From positions 37,758-101,757 of the forward strand of contig NZ_CAKC01000059.1 of NCBI RefSeq assembly GCF_000296855.1: 64,000 nt of DNA, in the 5' to 3' direction. Every line of letters starts with the position of its first letter. Positions within the stretch are counted from its first letter, which is position 1. The notes under the pieces are model-generated. The model worked only from the letters and a program-made list of their open reading frames with translations, made no database searches and had not been told where the DNA came from. This document shows positions 31,202 through 41,163 of this stretch, piece by piece. Both the position numbers and the translations under genes were made by a program. The DNA comes from Lactobacillus gigeriorum DSM 23908 = CRBIP 24.85 (GTDB lineage: Bacteria; Bacillota; Bacilli; Lactobacillales; Lactobacillaceae).

Positions 31202-32539
31202 TTATAAACGCTTAGCTAAGTCATCGTGCAAATCTTCGTAACCTGGCTTGTTCAATAAACCAAACATGTTACGCTTGTAAGCTTCAACACCTGGTTGGTT
31301 GAATGGATTAATACCGTTTAAGTAACCTGAAATAGCAATTGCTAATTCGAAGAAGTAAATCATGTAACCCAAAGTGTGTTCGCTTTGATCTGGAATGTTA
31401 ACAGTCATTACAGGAACGCCACCATCAGTGTGAGCTAAAACAACACCTTCGTAAGCACGGTCATTTACGTAGTTCAAGCTCTTACCTGCCAAGAAGTTCA
31501 ATTGATCCAAATTCTTTTCATCATCTGGAATAGTAACGTCATGACGAGGATCTTCTACACAAATAACAGTTTCAAATAAGTTACGTAATCCTTCTTGAAT
31601 GTATTGACCTAATGAGTGCAAATCGGTAGTAAAGTTTGCACTTGAAGGATAAATACCTTTTTGATCCTTACCTTCTGATTCACCCATTAATTGCTTGCAC
31701 CATTCACTAAACATTCTAAGACTTGGTTCGTAGTTTTCAACAATTTCAGTTGTGTAACCCTTACGGTATAAAATGTTTCTCAAAGCAGCATATTGGAATG
31801 GTGATTCCTTAGTCAAATCAGTATCTTGGTAATCTGCACGAGCATCAGCTGCACCCTTCATCAAGGCATCAATATCTGCACCTGAAGCAGCAATTGGCAA
31901 TAAACCAACAGCTGAAAGAACACTATAACGGCCACCAACATCATCAGGAACAACAAATTCTTCGTAACCTTCAGCATCTGCTTCAGTCTTCAAAGCACCC
32001 TTTTGGCGATCAGTAGTTGCGTAAATTCTCTTAGCAGCTTCTTCCTTACCATACTTCTTGATCAACTTATCCTTGAAAATTCGGAAAGCAACTGATGGTT
32101 CAGTAGTAGTACCTGACTTAGAAATTACGTTAATACTGAAGTCACGGTCGCCTAACCATTCGATCAAGTCGTATAAATATGAACCAGAAAGCGAATTACC
32201 ACAGAATACTACGATTGGCATATCTGATTTAGCCTTACCGTAGAAGTTGCTGTTCAAGAATTCGATAGCTGCTTGTGCACCAAGGTATGAACCACCAATT
32301 CCGATACAAATCAAAACTTCTGAGTCACTTTGGATTTTCTTAGCAGCTGCCTTGATACGAGCAAATTCTTCCTTGTCGTATTCAACTGGCAAATTCAACC
32401 AACCACGGAAATCACTACCAGCGCCAGTGCCATCTTGTAATTCAGCATTAGCAGCATTTACCATAGCTTGCATTTCACTTAATTCGTTTTCGTGAACAAA
32501 TGTACCTAATTTACTACTATCAAACTTAATTAAACTCAT
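31202..32539 (-). CDS. pgi: Glucose-6-phosphate isomerase
   Basis: 445 residues; interconverts glucose-6-phosphate and fructose-6-phosphate. Visible are the sugar-phosphate SIS motifs [16 protein letters not shown] (about residues 138-153) and the C-terminal signature [15 protein letters not shown] near 412-426, with the catalytic lysine. Length fits Gram-positive GPI. Codon use is strongly biased, as in highly expressed genes. Confidence 0.97.
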   Translation of the reverse strand: MSLIKFDSSKLGTFVHENELSEMQAMVNAANAELQDGTGAGSDFRGWLNLPVEYDKEEFARIKAAAKKIQSDSEVLICIGIGGSYLGAQAAIEFLNSNFYGKAKSDMPIVVFCGNSLSGSYLYDLIEWLGDRDFSINVISKSGTTTEPSVAFRIFKDKLIKKYGKEEAAKRIYATTDRQKGALKTEADAEGYEEFVVPDDVGGRYSVLSAVGLLPIAASGADIDALMKGAADARADYQDTDLTKESPFQYAALRNILYRKGYTTEIVENYEPSLRMFSEWCKQLMGESEGKDQKGIYPSSANFTTDLHSLGQYIQEGLRNLFETVICVEDPRHDVTIPDDEKNLDQLNFLAGKSLNYVNDRAYEGVVLAHTDGGVPVMTVNIPDQSEHTLGYMIYFFELAIAISGYLNGINPFNQPGVEAYKRNMFGLLNKPGYEDLHDDLAKRL

Positions 32540-32621
32540 ATATCTGCTTCCTAACTAGATAAAATTATTCTTTTCACAAGTCATATTTTAGCAATGTTAT
32601 TCCAGAAATACCAGAACTTCC

Positions 32622-33236
32622 CTAGCAAATATTTTTAATTCTTGAAAAAGTTTTATAAATCACATATCCCAAAATCAAACCACAGGTATTGAAGAACACG
32701 TCATCAATATCAGTTACGCCCGTATCCAACACAAACTGTAGACTTTCAATAATTAACGACAGTCCTATACCAAAAACTAGCGTTCTGATGAAATTCATTT
32801 TTTTTGAAAACACAATTGGAGTCAATATTCCAATAGGAACAAAGCACAGTACATTGCCAAAAGAATTGTACAAGAAATCAATTCGACTTTGACCATAAAT
32901 CAATTTCCAAGTTTCTTTCATAAATACCAGATTGATTTGATTCAACGGACGATTTAAATCTAAACTTATTTGCCAAGGAAAATATGATTTTCTAAAAGTA
33001 GTAAACATAAACAATAAAATCAAGTAAAAGGCCCAGATCCATACTCCTGCTTCAGATCTGATCGTTCTACGATGTCTAATACAAAGTAGCCAAATCAGGC
33101 GTCCAATCGCGAATATCAAAAAATAAAAAATAGTTTTATCAAGCGCTACTAAAGCCAATTTGATCAATGCAAAGTGATTAATCGTCGTTGCATAGTTTCT
33201 TACAAGATAAAAATATATTGGCTCCAAGAAAAGCAT
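32622..33236 (-). CDS. VanZ family membrane protein
   Basis: 204 residues with about five hydrophobic helices. The VanZ-type core lies in the second half: NSFGNVLCFVPIG, then LIIESLQFVLDTGVTDIDDV and FFNTCGLILGY. VanZ proteins confer low-level teicoplanin tolerance in some contexts, but most homologues have no known role. It stands alone between pgi and the divergent lipoteichoic acid synthase. Confidence 0.82.
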   Translation of the reverse strand: MLFLEPIYFYLVRNYATTINHFALIKLALVALDKTIFYFLIFAIGRLIWLLCIRHRRTIRSEAGVWIWAFYLILLFMFTTFRKSYFPWQISLDLNRPLNQINLVFMKETWKLIYGQSRIDFLYNSFGNVLCFVPIGILTPIVFSKKMNFIRTLVFGIGLSLIIESLQFVLDTGVTDIDDVFFNTCGLILGYVIYKTFSRIKNIC

Positions 33237-33377
33237 ATTCTACCTCTTCCAATTAATATCATAAACACTATTATACCTATTCTATAGACTAAAAATATTA
33301 AGAAAACGGAAACTCTTCACTTTTAATTGTCTAAAAACCAAATAACCATTAAAATTGTGGTATTAAGGAGAAAAACT

Positions 33378-35546
33378 GTGAAAAAAGAAAAAGTTTACAA
33401 TTTTATTCAAACTAGAACTGGCTTTTTAACTTTGCTAGTTATACTATTCTGGGTTAAATATATCTTCGTGGCTTATTTTGACTTTAATTTGGGCTTGAGT
33501 GATCCTTATCAACATATCATCATGTGGACAAGCCCTTTAGGCGTTAGTGTGTTCTTGCTTAGCCTTGGCTACTATTTTCCTAAGCCAATTGTTTCATATG
33601 TTGTCATGTTGGTACTAGACTTAGCTAATACGATCCTGCTCTTTAGCAATGTCCTTTATTATCGCCAATTCTCGGATTTTTTAACCGTAAAGACAATGAC
33701 AAATGCAGGTAAAGTGGCTCCCGGACTTGGTAAAAGTGCAGTTGCCCTCTTACATCCCTCAGATATTTTCATCTGGCTCGATCTCATCATAATAGTTATC
33801 TTGTTGATTTTGAAAAAAATTAAAATCGATCACAAGTCTTATGGGGTTTCAAGCTCCTTTGCTATTACCTCTCTAGGAGCATTTTTGATTGGCTTAAACT
33901 TATTTTTAGCAGAGTCATCACGCCCTCGCCTTTTAAGAAACACTTTTGATCGCTCATATGTCGTTAAATATCTAGGGCTTGATACTTTTACCGTTTATGA
34001 TGGCATTAAAAGTGCTCAAACAGTTGAAGTCAGCAAAAATGCCAATTCTATTGATTTATCAAATATTATTACCGATATTTCACAAAATTATGCCCAGCCT
34101 AATCCGAAATATTTTGCTGGTGAAAAAAATAAAAACGTTATTGTTATCCACTTAGAAAGTTTCCAGCAGTTTTTGATCAATTTAAAAGTTAATGGTAAAG
34201 AAGTAACTCCCTTCTTGAATTCGATATACAAAAATAAGCATACTATCAGCTTCGCTAACTTTTATCACCAAGTTGGTCTTGGTCGTACTAGTGATGCCGA
34301 AAATATGCTGGAAACTGGTACTTATGGCATCTCGGACGGTTCGCTTTTTACGTCCCTAGGTACAGAAAATACTTTCCAAGCAGCTCCACAAATTCTCCGT
34401 CAAGCTGGATATAGTTCTGCCGTTTTCCATGGCAATGTCGGTACTTTCTGGAATAGAAATGATGTATATAAAAATATGGGCTATAATTACTTCTTTGATC
34501 AAAATTATTTTTCTAATGAGCAAGACGACAAGATCGGTTATGGCCTAAAGGACAAACTTTTATTTGCTGAAAGTATCAAATATTTAGAACAAATTCAACA
34601 GCCTTTTTACGTAAAATATATCACGGTCACCAACCATATCCCATTTGATATGGACCCAGAAGACTTAGATCCATCTTTCAAGACTACTTCTACTCGGGAC
34701 ACTACGATTAATAATTATTTCCAGACTGCACATTATCTCGATCAAGCGATAAAAGAATTCTTTACTTATCTAAAAAAATCTGGTCTGGCTAAAAACACTA
34801 TGGTCGTTATCTATGGTGACCATTACGGTTTGAGCAATTCCGAATATCAAGCACTAGCTCCAGTTATTGGGCAAAGTGCTGACACTTGGAATAACTACGA
34901 TACTGTTCAAATGCAACGCGTTCCGTTTATGATATACTCGCCAAACCTCAAAGGAAAAATCAGTTATGAAGTCGGTGGAGAAATTGACGTCTTACCAACC
35001 TTGCTTCACCTATTGGGAATAAATACTAAAGATTATTTGCAATTTGGCCAAGATCTATTATCAAAACAAAACCAAAAATGGATTGTTTTCCGTAACGGAA
35101 CAATCGTTAGTCAAAAATATATTATTCTTGGCAATAAAGGAATTAAAGGTACAGTTTATAACAGAATAAATGGTCGCCAAATAGTCAATTTCACTCAAGA
35201 AGAAATACGAGAAATTACTGAATTAAGTAAAAAAGCTCGTGCCTCTTTAAAGGACTCTGATTTGTTAAACAGCCATAATCTGTTACGTTTCTATACTCCT
35301 GTTGGCTTTACTCCAGTGGATCCAGCTCAATTTGATTATTTAACAAATTATCAGCAAATGGTAACTGTTCGCAAGAAATTAGGAAAAGGATCAACCTCTG
35401 TGTATAGTCACCATCACGGTTCAACAACTAAACTTTATCGAACTGATGCACCTGAATTGATCGGCAGAGAAAACGAAATTACTGATATACCAGAAAATGT
35501 CTTAGCAAATCAATTAACTAATAAGAATTCAAAAAAGAACAAATAA
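33378..35546 (+). CDS. ltaS: Lipoteichoic acid synthase family protein
   Basis: 722 residues. Five N-terminal membrane helices (to about residue 190) precede an extracellular sulfatase-like domain. The metal-binding strand VIVIHLESFQQF and the catalytic threonine in GLGRTSDAENM (about residue 300) are present, as is the YGDHYGLS metal site. LtaS polymerises glycerol phosphate from phosphatidylglycerol. The GTG start at 33378 follows AAGGAG; an upstream ATG has no RBS. The tail (residues 610-722) is polar and ends in a Lys/Asn-rich stretch. A paralogue could exist elsewhere, so the exact role (primary synthase or primase) is open. Confidence 0.9.
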   Translation: MKKEKVYNFIQTRTGFLTLLVILFWVKYIFVAYFDFNLGLSDPYQHIIMWTSPLGVSVFLLSLGYYFPKPIVSYVVMLVLDLANTILLFSNVLYYRQFSDFLTVKTMTNAGKVAPGLGKSAVALLHPSDIFIWLDLIIIVILLILKKIKIDHKSYGVSSSFAITSLGAFLIGLNLFLAESSRPRLLRNTFDRSYVVKYLGLDTFTVYDGIKSAQTVEVSKNANSIDLSNIITDISQNYAQPNPKYFAGEKNKNVIVIHLESFQQFLINLKVNGKEVTPFLNSIYKNKHTISFANFYHQVGLGRTSDAENMLETGTYGISDGSLFTSLGTENTFQAAPQILRQAGYSSAVFHGNVGTFWNRNDVYKNMGYNYFFDQNYFSNEQDDKIGYGLKDKLLFAESIKYLEQIQQPFYVKYITVTNHIPFDMDPEDLDPSFKTTSTRDTTINNYFQTAHYLDQAIKEFFTYLKKSGLAKNTMVVIYGDHYGLSNSEYQALAPVIGQSADTWNNYDTVQMQRVPFMIYSPNLKGKISYEVGGEIDVLPTLLHLLGINTKDYLQFGQDLLSKQNQKWIVFRNGTIVSQKYIILGNKGIKGTVYNRINGRQIVNFTQEEIREITELSKKARASLKDSDLLNSHNLLRFYTPVGFTPVDPAQFDYLTNYQQMVTVRKKLGKGSTSVYSHHHGSTTKLYRTDAPELIGRENEITDIPENVLANQLTNKNSKKNK

Positions 35547-35548
35547 TA

Positions 35549-35592
35549 AAAAATGAGTTAACTACCGCATTAAACCGTAGTTAACTCATTTT
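35549..35592. terminator. Bidirectional terminator between ltaS and the histidine kinase gene
   Basis: A 16-bp stem AAAATGAGTTAACTAC / GTAGTTAACTCATTTT serves both convergent genes. Confidence 0.93.
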
Positions 35593-37036
35593 ATTTTACA
35601 AATTGTTCATAGCCTTGATCATACAAGATTACCGTGAAAGTCGAACCTTCATCTGGTTTAGAGTCAACTTTTACTTTACCACCATGTTGCTCAATCAATG
35701 AGGCAACAATCGCTAGCCCTAATCCAGACTCCCCAAATCCTAACTTAGCACGTGAAGGATCGGCCTTAAAAAAACGTTCAAAAATATATTTTGTCTGTTC
35801 TTCACTCATTCCAATACCATTATCAATTACGCGGAATTCAGCGCCATGATCAATGCGATTAGCGACAATAGTAATAGTGCCATTATTAGTAAACTGAATC
35901 GCATTTTGAACCAAATTAACCATAATCTGCTTGAAACGATCAACGTCCGCATAAACTTCAATTTTTTCCGGAACGTCTAAAACTAATTTATCATTTACTT
36001 TCTCTGCATTAGACATCATTTGTGTTTTAACATCATGTAAAATCACACTCGCATCAAAAACTGTTTTTGTCAGAGCAATTTGATTGCTACGAATCTTTTC
36101 GTAATCCAGATTTTCATTGACTAAACGGATCAACCGTTTAGTCTCACGGCGCATTAAGTCGATTGATTTAGGTTTTGATTCCTCTGGAATAGCATCATAC
36201 TGTAATCCTTCTAGAATTCCATTTATAGTTGTCAATGGTGTTCTCATTTCATGTGCAGCATCAGCCATGAATTGATCTCGACGTTTTTCTTGTGCTTTTA
36301 TTTCTTCACTTGACTTTTTCAGTTCACGAACCATCCGGTTAAAATTGCTGGCAAGCTGATCGATTTCATCATGATCTTTATGCTTGATCTGGACGTCAAA
36401 GTCCCCCGTAGCAACTTTTTCGGTTGCTCGTGAGAGTCGCTTAATTTTTGTAGTTGAATAGTAGGCTAGAACTAAACTTAATACAATTCCCACTAACAAA
36501 CTAATTAATAAAGCATTCAATAAGTTGCGTTTAGCCATCATAATTGGTTTTTCAACATTTCTAACCGTTGAACCAATCCAAACAATTCCAATCAATTTTT
36601 GATTATTAAACCACGGAATTAACACACCAGTATAGGCATCTTTAGTTTGACCAATATAGAATGATTGTACATTATTATTTTTAATCCGGATCTCGCGACC
36701 CTTTTTTAAAAGTTTAAATACTGATGAATTTAATTTCATCCCTAAAGATTTTGGATAAATTTGTTCATTCTGTGCATTAAAAATTTGAAGATGGACTTGT
36801 TCACCCTTTAAAACATATTGCAATTGATCCAAAAATTGCACGCTTAATGTATCTTCACCACTATTTTCTTGAGCTACAGCCAAACTTCCAAGCGACTGAG
36901 CATAGCCTTCCATGCGGTGGAAATTTTGCTCATAAGCCTGATTTTTAGCATAGTCTAGCTCCGCATATCCAATAATCGAAATTGTAGTTAAAATTATTAA
37001 CAAAAAACTTAATAAATGTTGGTAGATTAACTTCAT
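35591..37036 (-). CDS. Sensor histidine kinase
   Basis: 481 residues. Two transmembrane helices (about 5-25 and 172-195) enclose an extracellular sensor of ~145 residues. A HAMP linker is followed by the dimerisation H-box AAHEMRTPLTTI (phospho-His near residue 262). The ATPase domain has VNLVQNAIQF (N), IDNGIGMS (G1), FERFF (F) and GLGLAI (G2). Partner of the regulator gene just upstream (9 bp). The signal is not deducible. Confidence 0.92.
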   Translation of the reverse strand: MKLIYQHLLSFLLIILTTISIIGYAELDYAKNQAYEQNFHRMEGYAQSLGSLAVAQENSGEDTLSVQFLDQLQYVLKGEQVHLQIFNAQNEQIYPKSLGMKLNSSVFKLLKKGREIRIKNNNVQSFYIGQTKDAYTGVLIPWFNNQKLIGIVWIGSTVRNVEKPIMMAKRNLLNALLISLLVGIVLSLVLAYYSTTKIKRLSRATEKVATGDFDVQIKHKDHDEIDQLASNFNRMVRELKKSSEEIKAQEKRRDQFMADAAHEMRTPLTTINGILEGLQYDAIPEESKPKSIDLMRRETKRLIRLVNENLDYEKIRSNQIALTKTVFDASVILHDVKTQMMSNAEKVNDKLVLDVPEKIEVYADVDRFKQIMVNLVQNAIQFTNNGTITIVANRIDHGAEFRVIDNGIGMSEEQTKYIFERFFKADPSRAKLGFGESGLGLAIVASLIEQHGGKVKVDSKPDEGSTFTVILYDQGYEQFVK

Positions 37037-37044
37037 AAGCTGCC

Positions 37045-37776
37045 TTATTTGTTTATCTGTGAATCATCAAACTTGTAACCAACGCCCCAAACCGTTTGAA
37101 TAACCTGTGGTCCAACTTTTTCTAGTTTTTGACGCAACTTCTTAATATGGGCATCAACAGTACGTTCTTCACCATAATATTCATAACCCCAGATTAGCTC
37201 TAAAAGTTGCTCTCTAGAAAATACTTGTTTTGGTTTTTGTGCCATTGTATATAACAAATCAAATTCCTTTGGGGTCAACGTTGTAACTGCATGGTCATCG
37301 AATAAGACCTCTCTTCTTACCTTGGAGATCTTTAAATGATCAGTTTTAATATCAAAATCATCACTGATCTGTGTCTGTTCTTCTTTAAACTGGGTTTCTT
37401 CCATCATTACTCGGCGATGAAGTGCCTTGATTCTAGCAATCAAAGCAATCGGACTAAATGGTTTGGAAACATAATCATCAGCTCCTACACCCAATCCTAA
37501 AACTTGATCGGATTCGCTTCCCCTGGCAGTTAACATAATAATTGGGATAGTTGGCGAGATCTGGCGTATTTCCTTGGCAACTTGAATACCATCTTTTTTA
37601 GGTAGGTTTAGATCAAGCGTAATCAAATCATACTTTTTGGCATTGGCTTTGAACATCTCAACTGCTTCAATGCCATCAACAGCAACATCTTGCTCCCAAT
37701 TTTCTTTTTTGAAAAACATCCCCATCATTTCTGCAACGGAGGTATCATCTTCAATCATTAATATCTTCAAAGTCAT
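37045..37776 (-). CDS. OmpR-family response regulator
   Basis: 243 residues. Receiver domain (1-120) with the acidic pair EDD, the phospho-Asp in LITLDLNLPKKDG (about residue 56), Thr in MLTARG and Lys in VSKPFSP. An unusually long linker (about 125-150) leads to a winged-helix DNA-binding domain containing LTPKEFDLL and RTVDAHIKKLRQKL. Its ATG overlaps the stop of the preceding 130-residue gene (shared base 37776). Confidence 0.94.
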   Translation of the reverse strand: MTLKILMIEDDTSVAEMMGMFFKKENWEQDVAVDGIEAVEMFKANAKKYDLITLDLNLPKKDGIQVAKEIRQISPTIPIIMLTARGSESDQVLGLGVGADDYVSKPFSPIALIARIKALHRRVMMEETQFKEEQTQISDDFDIKTDHLKISKVRREVLFDDHAVTTLTPKEFDLLYTMAQKPKQVFSREQLLELIWGYEYYGEERTVDAHIKKLRQKLEKVGPQVIQTVWGVGYKFDDSQINK

Positions 37777-38168
37777 TATTTATCCCTAAATCCCTTTGTA
37801 CGCGTTCTTTTCACTTGATCAGGTTCTACATAATCTGGTGGCAGACTTCCATTCTCTTTCAAAAATCGTTGTAGACTTTTTTCAGTCCAAATGATTGGAA
37901 AAATTATAAATAAATAGAAAGTCAACAGCCATATCAAAAAATAGCGATCCCATCCGATCAAGTGAATAATAATTCCAAGAATTGTTTGGATCATTCCAAA
38001 CAAAATATTGTATAAACTTGCTTTCTTTTGAGCAAATTTAAAACTAGCTTTATTTACTTGAGCCAAATAAGATAAGTAGCCATAAACTCTATTAGGTTGC
38101 TTAGCTGGCGATATTAGCCAAATCACCCCAATAGCTACCAAAATCAGACCACAACCGAGATAGATCAC
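37776..38168 (-). CDS. Small membrane protein, SdpI/DUF3784-like
   Basis: 130 residues with three hydrophobic segments (about 1-19, 53-72, 76-96) and a cytoplasmic-type basic C-terminal tail. The motif NRVYGYLSYLAQVNKASFKFAQKKAS resembles the N-x-x-YGYRT...W-FA stretch of SdpI/DUF3784-type proteins, but the match is only by eye (segment spans about residues 26-51). It is translationally coupled to the response regulator, suggesting an accessory role in that two-component system. Confidence 0.6.
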   Translation of the reverse strand: MIYLGCGLILVAIGVIWLISPAKQPNRVYGYLSYLAQVNKASFKFAQKKASLYNILFGMIQTILGIIIHLIGWDRYFLIWLLTFYLFIIFPIIWTEKSLQRFLKENGSLPPDYVEPDQVKRTRTKGFRDK

Positions 38169-38191
38169 TATTTCTCACTTCTTTCATAAAA

Positions 38192-39157
38192 CTAATTATT
38201 TCCAGGCGCAGAAATAACTAGTCTCATTTTACCAGTGAATGCAAAATTCTTCATCTGATTAGGAATAATCAAATTCGTTCCTAATTTTAATGGCCATTCA
38301 TTTTTACCACTCTTTAAGCTACCTTCGCCCTTGATTACTGATACTAATAGGTATGGATGGGCTCCTAATTCTGTTTCCCAACTACCAGCTAAATCTACTT
38401 GCCACAAATAAAAATGCGGTGATACAGGTGGTTCTACTAATGTTTTTATTTCTGCATCCTGATCCTTACTATATTTAATATCAATTTTAGGATCTTGATG
38501 AGGAACAATAGTAACATCAATAGATTTTTGTGTATGTAATTCTCGTTTTTGGCCCGTCTTAGCATCTACTCGATCATAATCATAGAGACGATAAGTTACG
38601 TCACTCGATTGTTGAGTTTCAATTACTAGACTTCCTTTAGTTAAAGCATGAATTGTACCAGCTGGTACATAGAAAAAGTCTCCAGCCTTAATAGGGACTT
38701 TACGTAGCAACTCATCCCATTTGCCTTGATCGATCATGCGTTTTAATTCTTCTTTGCTTTTAGCGTGATGACCGTAAATTAAATATGCTCCTGGGTCAGC
38801 TTGTAAAACATACCAACTTTCAGTTTTGCCTGAATCATGTTCAACCTTTGCAGCATAATCATCATCTGGATGAACTTGTACAGAAAGATTATCATTCGCA
38901 TCAAGGAACTTAACTAAAAGTGGAAATTCCTTACTTTTTGGGTTGCCAAATAATTCGCTATGTTGTTGATATAGATCACGTAGTGACATTCCTTTGTACT
39001 GACCATCATTAACAGTAGAAGCATCGTCCTTATATCCAGAAATTATCCATGCCTCTCCTACTTTTCCATCAGGAATATCATAATTAAAAATTGTATTTAA
39101 TTTTCTGCCACCCCAAATTTTAGGTCTAAAATATGGCGTTAAAAAAATTGGTTCCAT
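38192..39157 (-). CDS. manA: Mannose-6-phosphate isomerase, class I
   Basis: 321 residues; zinc enzyme linking mannose-6-phosphate to fructose-6-phosphate. The cupin metal ligands are visible in LSVQVHPDD (His near 97) and ETQQSSDVTYRLYDYDR, with the N-terminal PYFRPKIWGG and WYVL motifs. The short form is typical of Firmicutes. It lies 23 bp upstream of the two-component operon and may be cotranscribed. Confidence 0.94.
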   Translation of the reverse strand: MEPIFLTPYFRPKIWGGRKLNTIFNYDIPDGKVGEAWIISGYKDDASTVNDGQYKGMSLRDLYQQHSELFGNPKSKEFPLLVKFLDANDNLSVQVHPDDDYAAKVEHDSGKTESWYVLQADPGAYLIYGHHAKSKEELKRMIDQGKWDELLRKVPIKAGDFFYVPAGTIHALTKGSLVIETQQSSDVTYRLYDYDRVDAKTGQKRELHTQKSIDVTIVPHQDPKIDIKYSKDQDAEIKTLVEPPVSPHFYLWQVDLAGSWETELGAHPYLLVSVIKGEGSLKSGKNEWPLKLGTNLIIPNQMKNFAFTGKMRLVISAPGNN

Positions 39158-39216
39158 TTAAAATCACCTCAAGTAAAACTATATACTTAATCGGCACTTA
39201 AATGAAACCCTTTTCG

Positions 39217-40377
39217 CTATTTATTTAAAAATTTTTCTACACCTTCAGCTAATCGATTCATTCCATCTTTAACCAACTTCATTGGACAAGCCAAATTTAC
39301 TCTAATGAAATCTTCTCCATTGCCACGATATACCTCTCCAGCTGAAACTATCAAACCAGTCTCTTGATGTAAAAACTCAATAAAAGTGCGCGAATCAGTT
39401 TTTAACTTGCTAATATCGATCCACATCAAATATGTAGCTGTTTCAGATATCACCTTCAACTTTGGTAATTTATCTTGAATAAATGAAGTCGCATAATCAA
39501 AATTAAGGTTTAATTGCTTAATTAGCTCATCGTGCCAAAGCTTCCCCTTAGTGTATGCAGCAATAGATGCAGGGATTGCTAATAAATTAGGTTCAGCTAC
39601 TTCATCACTATTGAGTCCACGATTAACAGTTTGTCGCAAATGCTCATTAGGAACAATTACAGTTGCAGCATGTAAAGCCGCAACATTAAAAGTTTTGCTT
39701 GGCGACACTAGTGAAATAACCTGTTGCTTATGTTCAAGTGAAAATGCTGGAGTATAGTCCTCTCCTTTTCGCACAAGATCACCATGAATTTCATCAGATA
39801 CGAGGACAACATGATTTTTTTCGCAGAGACTACTTAATTTTTCAAGTTCAGTTTTTGTCCAAACTTTTCCAATCGGATTATGCGGATTACACAAAATCAT
39901 TGCAGTTGTAGGCGGTAAGGCTAACTTTTTCTCTAAGTCCTCCCAATCAATTGAATATTCTTGGCCGTCATAAAGCAAATTACTTGAAAGAACATGACGA
40001 CCACTATTTTCAATCGAATGATAAAACATATTGTATACCGGTGCTTGCACTAAAACATTGTCAGCTATATGAGTAACTCTTTTTAAAATTGACGAAAGAG
40101 CGGGAATGACACCAGTCGCAAAAATCATCCATTCCATCTTTGGACGACTACCATGAACTTGTTGATACCATTGAGCAACAGCATCAAAATATTCTGAAGT
40201 TGGGTGTTCATAGCCAAAAGCTTGCAAAGCTACTTTTTCTTGCATAGCTTGAATTATTTCTGGACAAACTTTAAAGTCCATATCTGCTATCCACATTGGT
40301 AGATCATCAGTTTTGACATTCCATTTGATTGAATTAGTATTGCGACGATCTACCGCAGTAACAAAATCATATTTCAT
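39217..40377 (-). CDS. PLP-dependent C-S lyase, MalY/PatB family
   Basis: 386 residues, fold type I aminotransferase class I/II. The start KYDFVTAVDRRNTNSIKW and the WIADMDF motif are typical of MalY/PatB cystathionine beta-lyases. The PLP lysine is in VSPSKTFNVA (about residue 231) and NPHNPIGKVWT is conserved. Releases pyruvate, ammonia and a thiol from cystathionine or cysteine conjugates. Substrate not resolvable from sequence. Confidence 0.9.
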   Translation of the reverse strand: MKYDFVTAVDRRNTNSIKWNVKTDDLPMWIADMDFKVCPEIIQAMQEKVALQAFGYEHPTSEYFDAVAQWYQQVHGSRPKMEWMIFATGVIPALSSILKRVTHIADNVLVQAPVYNMFYHSIENSGRHVLSSNLLYDGQEYSIDWEDLEKKLALPPTTAMILCNPHNPIGKVWTKTELEKLSSLCEKNHVVLVSDEIHGDLVRKGEDYTPAFSLEHKQQVISLVSPSKTFNVAALHAATVIVPNEHLRQTVNRGLNSDEVAEPNLLAIPASIAAYTKGKLWHDELIKQLNLNFDYATSFIQDKLPKLKVISETATYLMWIDISKLKTDSRTFIEFLHQETGLIVSAGEVYRGNGEDFIRVNLACPMKLVKDGMNRLAEGVEKFLNK

Positions 40378-40640
40378 ATTTTTTCTCCTTTGGAGTCTGA
40401 TTTAAATCTAAATAATTATCCCATCTACTTCTACATTAATCCTACTACAATACCCAAATAATAGTTTTGGACTTAAAGAAAATTCTCTCCAACTAGTCGA
40501 TAATCAAATAGCGATGTATATCTCATTGCATTGACTAAACAATACCAGTCATGGCAATCATAATAATTGACTTTCACGATATTTTTTACTATCTTTACCA
40601 GTAGCAATAGGGCGAAAGCGTCCTGTTGATCTCCCCATTA
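40378..40640. other. Intergenic stretch upstream of the C-S lyase gene
   Basis: No substantial gene seen. It must hold the lyase promoter. The only open reading frame is a 32-codon minus-strand one (40558-40656) with an AGAGG at proper spacing, overlapping the second hairpin after ssrA; I regard it as unproven. Confidence 0.4.
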
Positions 40641-40674
40641 AAAAAGAGACTCGCATATCCACGAGCCTCTTTTT
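40641..40674. terminator. Second hairpin downstream of ssrA
   Basis: Stem AAAAAGAG(A)CTCG / CGAGCCTCTTTTT with one mismatch and T-runs on both strands; a back-up terminator. Confidence 0.7.
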
Positions 40675-40694
40675 ATATAAAAACTAGCATAAGA

Positions 40695-40742
40695 AAAAGC
40701 TTTAATACCAATGTTTTTAAACACTGATATTAAAGCTTTTTT
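40695..40742 (-). terminator. Terminator of ssrA
   Basis: Long stem AAAAAGCTTTAATA / TATTAAAGCTTTTT, 8 bp after the tmRNA 3' end. Confidence 0.85.
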
Positions 40743-40749
40743 CGCAATA

Positions 40750-41111
40750 TGGAGATGAGGGGAATTGAACCCCTGTCCAAACGCATTCTGTCACTGACCT
40801 CTACGATCATAGTTATATTACTTCAGCTTCACTAGTCCAAAGCGCCATATAACAGGGCTAAAATGAACTAGCTAACCTGTTGAACTCTTCTTAACCATTC
40901 AGGTGAGGTAGTTAAACGTAACTCGTTAAAGTTGATACCTATAATCGGCCACGAGTAAGCTAATTATAAGCAACACATGAGCTAAATTAAGCAGCTAATG
41001 CGTAAGAATTACTGTTTTTTGCAGTTAAATTTAATTGACGTTTTTACGTAGTCGTGACCTACGAATCGCAGTCAATGCGGATCTACGCCTGTCGAATCCC
41101 AAAACATCCCC
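40750..41111 (-). ncRNA. ssrA: Transfer-messenger RNA (tmRNA)
   Basis: A 362-nt one-piece tmRNA. The tRNA-like ends pair as GGGGATG (41111-41105) with CATCTCC, giving discriminator A at 40750, and the T arm GGGTTCGATTCCC-type sequence is at the 3' end (CCA not encoded). The internal open reading frame encodes the tag AKNSNSYALAA followed by TAA (within 40998-41033), which marks proteins from stalled ribosomes for proteolysis. The ...SYALAA ending is typical of lactobacilli. Confidence 0.96.
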
Positions 41112-41124
41112 TTGAGACTCTACT

Positions 41125-41133
41125 ATTTTAACA
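41125..41133 (-). promoter_or_regulatory. Extended -10 promoter element of ssrA
   Basis: Minus strand TGTTAAAAT, a TGn extended -10, about 14 bp upstream of the mature tmRNA 5' end. Confidence 0.6.
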
Positions 41134-41163
41134 TAATCCGCATTAAAATGCGACTTTAAGAAC

